Assembly: GCF_030272615.1 (NCBI RefSeq)
Contig: NC_081409.1
Coordinates: forward strand, 528,486,291-528,550,290
Source of the DNA: Cryptomeria japonica
Lineage: Eukaryota > Streptophyta > Pinopsida > Cupressales > Cupressaceae
Direction: 5' to 3'
Length of the DNA: 64,000 nucleotides
Under the pieces are notes generated by a model that was not told the origin of the DNA, ran no database searches, and saw only the letters and a list, made by a program, of their open reading frames with translations. Below, piece by piece: positions 59,143-64,000 of this stretch (the stretch's first letter is position 1; the number at the start of each line of letters is the position of its first letter). Made by a program: the position numbers and the translations under genes.

Positions 59143-60060
59143 ATGGGGGACATGAGCTACTTCGAGATGGCTAGAGAACTAGAAGCTAGCAGAAATGAAC
59201 TTGAAACCCTTAGGGTCAAACTGAAAGCTTCACAAGTCAAAAGGAGAGGGCTTACTAAACAACTATTAGAGATATCTGATAATAGTTCTTCAAATGAAGC
59301 CAATATTGATGCTTTAACAGAGGAAGTTGAAAATTTAAATAGTGAGAAACTGAATCTGAGGAGAGAGCTAGAAGGTCTCACTATCCGCATGAGTTGGGAA
59401 CTGGAAGCCATAAGAGTTATTGAAGATCTTATCAAGGAAAGAGATCAAGAGATTACAAAGATCAAACGGGAAAGTGTCACTATGCATGAGCATTTGATTG
59501 CTGAAATAGAAGAAAAGGAGAACCTGTAGCTAGATCTTGAACTGACATCATCTCTGAGAGAGAACCTATCAAAGCATAATGAAGATCTCACCAAATAGCT
59601 TACTGAAGCCAATGAGAAATTGGACAAGTTCAGCAGAAGTTCTACCATGTTGGAAGAACAAATTCAATCAGAAAGAATGAAGGGTGATATCTCTGGACTT
59701 GGTTTTCACACAACTAAAAAAGGTGAATCCTCCAGTACAAAGAGAAACAATCCTAAGAACAAATATACTCCTGAGATCAATAAGCCTATCGGTAAGGTCT
59801 TTAAACCTATTTGTTTTGTTTGCCATAAATCTGGTCACACTACAAATGTTTTTAGAGACAAACCTAACAGAAATGCAAGTTACAATACTAATGCTAGGTA
59901 TGTGTCCAAGAAATTTGAAGGTCATTGCTTCACATGAGGAATGTATGGACATAGATCTGTTGAGTGCATATATGGAGCAAACAATCTTGTACCACACATA
60001 CATCCAAGATGAAATGGTGACCGGATGAGGAACTTTGACAACCGTGTAAACCTGAACTGA
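59143..60060 (+). pseudogene. Coiled-coil and zinc-knuckle gag-like gene of element H
   Basis: ATG at 59,143, 47 bases after the primer site. Residues 1-170 are almost entirely heptad-like (EMARELEASRNELETLRVKL, EEVENLNSEKLNLRRELEGL). Basic residues follow, then the knuckle CFVCHKSGHTTNVF (last cysteine lost) and a second, HCFT-GMYGHRSVEC, whose first part is broken by TGA where TGC is expected. Other stops are near 59,527 and 59,597. No typical copia gag core is visible and no protease or polymerase follows. It may be a non-autonomous element with gag only, or pol has been lost. Element I has a relative. Confidence 0.65.
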
Positions 60061-60069
60061 CAAAGACCC

Positions 60070-60263
60070 TATGGCTATTAGATTCAATGACAATCCCAAA
60101 GCCACTGAGAGGGTGGGGTGAATCAGTGTCTAAGTGGTTAACAAAATATTTAAACTTATTGATAACTTTGCAACCCAAAATAGTGTACCGGTAAATAAGA
60201 ATTATTGCAGTAAAAAAAATAATGAAGTCAACATAGAAACACACCATAACATAAGATATTTAA
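60070..60263 (-). repeat. Fragment of an inverted copia-type LTR
   Basis: ctgagagggtggggtgaatc near 60,103 and accggtaaataag near 60,188 match the outer part of copia LTRs such as F's (gggggggtgaatcagt), in minus orientation. Only about 200 bp is present before frame J begins. Confidence 0.5.
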
Positions 60264-61638
60264 TGAGGAAACCTACTGGTATGCTTGATTCTATACTTTA
60301 CCAGAGAGATACCCGACACACCTAACACAGGTCACAAATATTTTGGTTATAACATCCCGGTAGGAAGACAAATACTGGAAGGTTTCACCGGTATGGGCAC
60401 TGATAGTGTTAAGAACATAATAAACTACTTCAAAACATTTCAAACTAAGATGAGAGCAAGAGAGAGACTACCACAGAGAATAATTGATAAGTACGACAAG
60501 GAAATCTATTTTGTCATTAAGAGAGATGAAACTTGGATGGAAGTAGTAAGCCCTAGAACTATTTGGGTTACTGAGATGTGGATATGAGGTAGACCTATTT
60601 GTTTTGGAGACATATGCTAAAGCTCTACTTGATGCACCAAGGGAGCCATCTGAGAAATTATTTGGAAATGGAGAAACTATTGAGAGTAATATATCTATGT
60701 AGAAGAGGACAAAAAGAAGAGAAAATTTTATCAGATATGCCTCCAAGAAGGTCAAAGAAATCAAAGAAAATGTCATGAATATTAGTGGTATATCAACAGG
60801 TGATCTTGAAGGACTGCAACCTAAAGCACATGTTTCACCGGTTGTAACATCCTTCGATATTGGCAGTGGTAAAGTTGTTGAGTTTAAGAGAGTGGAAAGG
60901 AAAAGGAAAACCTCACTAGTACCTTCTCCTCCTCCTAAGAAAGCATTATTACAGAGGATGATCTATTGAATGAGATTACAGAGGAAGGTAATCTATCTAA
61001 TGTAATTAAATGGTATAACTCTTCAAATGAATCTAACAAAAACACCATTAAAGAAAGAATTATTTTACATTTAGATATTTACAAGAAAGTATTGATAGAA
61101 GTGATTGATGAGATACCCAATGATTCATACATGGGATTGGAAGCTAAAAGGCTATCTATGATGGAACTGGACAAGAAGTTGAAAGTTGAAGCACTCTTGG
61201 CTGTACATCTAGTAAATTCTAAGGAAGAGATAGATGAGCTTATTTCTAAAGCTAACCAATTAGTATTTGTTAGTGGACATCGACAAGTGAGCCTGATGGC
61301 TGGAAGGGTTAAATAAATTGCAGATGAGACTGCAGATAAATGGTACATATTCTTTGTAGAGAAGGAAAAGCAAGAGGAAAGAAACAAACCAAAAATGGAA
61401 AAGACATTCAAGGTATATCAGAAGGACAAGCAAAAATCTAAAGTAGGTAGTGTACCCTCTATAAAGATAACAGATAATATCCCTCCACCAACTCAGGACA
61501 CCCCTCCATTAGAACCTTCATCACCGGTTCATATAGCTAATCCACCGTATATAGCTACTGAAGGTATAACACTTGATGACACTAATCTAAAGTTGGAGAT
61601 ACTTTTTAAAATGAATGTAGATACTCAGTGTCATGCTC
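60264..61638 (+). pseudogene. Reading frame J: unrecognised protein, homologue of frame K
   Basis: Open in pieces joined by two frameshifts (near 60,587 and 60,966). The order is YFKTFQTKMRARERLPQRII with DKYDKEIYFVIK, then EVDLFVLETYAKALLDAPRE, a basic stretch (KRVERKRKTSLVPSPPPKKA), NEITEEGNLSNVIKWYNSSN, a long K/E-rich helical part, and a P-rich end with IPPPTQDTPPLEPSSP. K at 37,273-38,288 matches the first and fourth parts. The probable length is about 450 residues. No start codon is secure and the family is unknown. Element D cuts its 3' end at 61,639. Confidence 0.6.
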
Positions 61639-62629
61639 TGTGAAGTGTACCTATACCTGCAACCACAATGCACTCAATAAATCATTACAAGCATGGTTAG
61701 AAGATTTAAATCAAAGAAAGACAAAATCATAGCTAATCGACTTATTGCCTCTTGGTAAATGCGAGTATGAATTTTGCTCTTAAATCTTATTATGCAAATT
61801 CTAGTGACTTGACCACACTTAGATGGAGGATTTGATGGATGAAAATGCATGATCTTAGCAAGAATAGCATGATTAAGCTACATGAATAATGGATCTATCA
61901 TGATTAAGCTAAGATTGAAGCTAAAATTGAGCATGATAACATTGCTAAAACTGATAAACTATAAGCTAGATGCCTATAATAACAATGAATAAGATGAGAA
62001 TGAGATGGGATCCATATTGCTCAAAAATGAGGTCTATTTATAAGATTTTCCAAGGCTAAGGGTGATGTGGTAAGAGTCAACGGTCAAGATTGATCTGAAG
62101 ATATCAATGGTTAAATTGGAGGAGGATGGAAAAGGGGATTGGATTAAAGGGAACATCTGTCATCTCTATGGTGACAAGTGTCAAGAGGCTTCTAGAAGAG
62201 GTTAGATGAAAGGGAACACTTAGTGACAAGTGTCACAAGGTTCTAGAAGATGTTGGATAAAAGGGGACATGGTGGTAGGTAGAATGGGTTAGGTTTAGGA
62301 ATGGTAGAAGTTAGGAGAATTTGAATTTAGAAATTCAAATAATAGGAAAAGGATAATTAATCTCAACAACTCATGGATTTGATTTGTTTTAATTAATTAG
62401 GATTAGAAGAAATGATTTTGGATGGAGGGAATTAATTAATTTGAATTAATTAATCAAAAGGGGTTATTAAAATGAACCTATTTAATAAATCCTTATATTT
62501 ATTAATAAGTAGATGAAAAGGGAAATTTAATCAAATTGCTTAGTGAATTTAATTAATTTGGGGAGGGAGATTAATTGAGATAATTGCTTATTCAATTAAT
62601 TATCTTCAGACCATTTTTAGGTGTATACA
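61639..62629 (-). repeat. 3' LTR of element D
   Basis: Starts TGTGAAGTGTACC (the first two bases are uncertain) and ends TTTTTAGGTGTATACA. TATA box ctatttataag at 62,033-62,043 (minus strand CTTATAAATAG). It shares layout with B's LTR (acaatgcactcaataaatca, then a gcatggttag word). Confidence 0.8.
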
Positions 62630-62645
62630 TTTTGCCCCTCTGTGA
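62630..62645 (-). promoter_or_regulatory. Polypurine tract of element D
   Basis: ttttgcccctctgtga, minus strand TCACAGAGGGGCAAAA, directly inside the LTR. Confidence 0.85.
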
Positions 62646-62749
62646 AGTGAGGTGTGATGATGCGTTGATTCAAAGAATAATCTCATTTTGATGATGATAT
62701 TGATTTGATAGGATGCCCCAGCTCTTGATTACTAAATTTTGATATGATG

Positions 62750-62764
62750 ATGCCCCCTCGGGAG
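62750..62764 (-). promoter_or_regulatory. Candidate second polypurine tract of element D
   Basis: atgccccctcgggag, identical to that of B, here about 105 bp inside the main tract. A partial copy ggatgccccagctc precedes it at 62,711. Confidence 0.45.
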
Positions 62765-62921
62765 ATCAATTGAGATAATTGATTTTTGGAGTTTTGCAAG
62801 ATTGATATCCCGATAGATTTGATTTGATTTCTGCAACTATGGTTTGATGAAAATGTGAGTTCTTTGATTAGCTTGATTGCTTAGATGGGTAAGATTGAAA
62901 AATCTTGATTGATTAGATTCA

Positions 62922-63158
62922 GTCTGGTTTTAGGAAGGATTCCTCCTATATAAGACAACAATGATCAAAGCGTCTGGTTTCAGGAAGGATTCATCCTGTA
63001 TAAGACATGATCAGAATGTCTGGTTTCAGGAAGGATACATCCTGTATAAGACATGAATTAGAATCAGATCATCTGGTTTCAGGAAGGATTCATCATGTAT
63101 AAGACATGAATCAGAATCAGATCGTCTAGTTTCAATAAAGATTCATCCTGTATAAGAC
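62922..63158. repeat. Five hairpin-forming repeats in element D
   Basis: Units start at 62,922, 62,972, 63,018, 63,070 and 63,124, each about 35 bp, 46-54 bp apart. Each unit is close to gtctggtttcagga, a loop of about 8 bases, then tcctgtataagac. GTCT pairs with AGAC and CAGGA with TCCTG. Related words are in A (10,708), B (55,349; 55,422) and, inverted, C (35,443). Confidence 0.85.
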
Positions 63159-64000
63159 ATGATAGAATTGATTAGGTTTGATTGACTGATTTGATTTGAT
63201 AAGGTTGATTGATAAAGAACTGACAGTTTGTTGATATCAAGTTATAGAAATTTTGGATATGTTGATTGTTGGTTCTGTTGAGGAAGATAGCATAAGATTT
63301 GAGCTAGGTTGATAATATCATGAGAGAGATGAGAGTCATTATTCTGATTGCGTATACACCTGTGATGATACTTTAATGATTCCTGTGATAGATTTAACCT
63401 TGGATAAAAGGAGCTTTGTTGGATCCCATGCAAGAATGAAATGCAAGCTAAAATGCAAATGAAATGCAATGGAATGCAAAGCTATGACCAGACCAGTCAC
63501 TGGATTATTTTGCATTTTTTGTCATCATTGAGCTTTTGAAATGTGGGAAGTGAGTGCAAACATTGATGGTATAATTAAACCATGATGACCTGAGCACTTC
63601 TTTCCTGGATTTTGATATAGCAAGTTAACACAAGGATTGAGGTATAGTTTAACCGCGATGACCTGAGTGTTGTTTGCGTAAAACAGGCAGTATTAATCAT
63701 TTCAATATGCAAATCAAAAATGTCTTCAATGATACTCTTATGATCATGTCCTGAGACAAATTTGCACATATTCATGATTAATTTTCAGACATCAGACAAG
63801 AAAAATATCATGTTTCTTCCTTGTTCCTCTAGTCAAAGACATCCTAGAGTTACTCAGAAATCATGATAGTGAAAAGCAATATAGAAAAGTTGAACAATCA
63901 TGTTACAATCATCATTCAAAAAGATATTATCCACTAAAACATGTGTGATGTGCTTAGATTGATTTCGTGATAGCTTGGTAGTTGATAGTTTGATCTTGTG
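63159..64000. other. 3' spacer of element D
   Basis: No gene. A phrase gaggtatagtttaaccgcga near 63,640 has a partner gatggtataattaaaccatg near 63,566, each followed by tgacctgagyrc; both recall the gaggtatgtg block of A and B. The short open frames have no family signal. Confidence 0.5.

Larger units (their letters stand above)
40439..60069 (+). mobile_element. Element H: copia-like retrotransposon, 5' LTR split by element B
   Basis: The LTR starts at about 40,439 (TGTTGTCATTGATGGCAC), is interrupted at 41,182 by B and resumes at 58,757-59,080. The primer site and gag-like gene follow. The LTR is about 1.07 kb without B. No 3' LTR or pol was found; another element's inverted LTR piece begins at about 60,070. 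Confidence 0.7.
61639..64000 (-). mobile_element. Element D: 3' end of a B/A-related element, running off the right edge
   Basis: 3' LTR 61,639-62,629, polypurine tract 62,630-62,645, second tract 62,750-62,764, hairpin repeats 62,922-63,158, then spacer. tcaaagacatcctagagtta near 63,832 and other words match B's spacer near 46,800. The orientation follows from the polypurine tract. Whether it has a PMD gene or gag-pol lies beyond the window. Confidence 0.8.

Noticed and set aside
62922-63158. Evenly spaced repeats resembling a CRISPR array
   Set aside because: Plant nuclear retroelement context, only five imperfect units, similar spacers and no cas genes; better read as hairpin repeats in D's spacer.

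Overview
This is nuclear DNA of a seed plant with a large, transposon-packed genome. The whole window is LTR retrotransposons inserted into one another. I found no host gene, rRNA or tRNA gene and no bacterial feature. A conifer or other gymnosperm is possible from the style of the elements, but nothing proves it. Letters A to K are my own labels.

Left part (1-37,270). Element G (1-1,868, minus strand, runs off the left edge) has inserted into the gag of an old Tat-lineage Ty3/gypsy element E (plus strand; 1,869-4,674 and 26,318 to about 30,460). A Ty1/copia element F (4,675-26,317, minus) has inserted into E. Element A (5,655-19,960, minus) has inserted into F's 3' LTR, with a perfect 5-bp target duplication. 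A solo LTR (11,857-13,233) has inserted into A. About 4.5 kb of unrecognised DNA follows E, including a diverged repeat array. Then comes the 3' end of a relative of A, element C (plus; LTR 36,367 to about 37,272).

Right part (37,273-64,000). There are two copia-like elements (I and H, plus), a decayed unknown reading frame on each side (K minus, J plus), and a long Tat element B (41,183-58,751, minus) inserted into H's 5' LTR. Element D (61,639-64,000, minus) sits in J and runs off the right edge.

B is the reference element. Its gag, protease, G-patch, reverse transcriptase, two RNase H domains and integrase lie in one reading frame of 2,583 codons, broken only by nonsense codons. Between integrase and the 3' LTR it carries a plant mobile domain (PMD) gene on the opposite strand. 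A carries a second PMD gene in the same position, but has no gag-pol; instead it has an unrecognised sense frame of 861 codons. A, B, C and D (G only in part) share other features: a polypurine tract of one design, a second tract further inside, a conserved block of about 55 bp, and hairpin-forming GTCTGGTTTCAGGA repeats. This PMD-carrying group, with an autonomous and a probable non-autonomous form, is the most interesting system here.

All coding regions are pseudogenes as they stand. Element borders rest on matching repeats, TG/CA ends, primer sites and target duplications read by eye. Borders marked 'about' are approximate.
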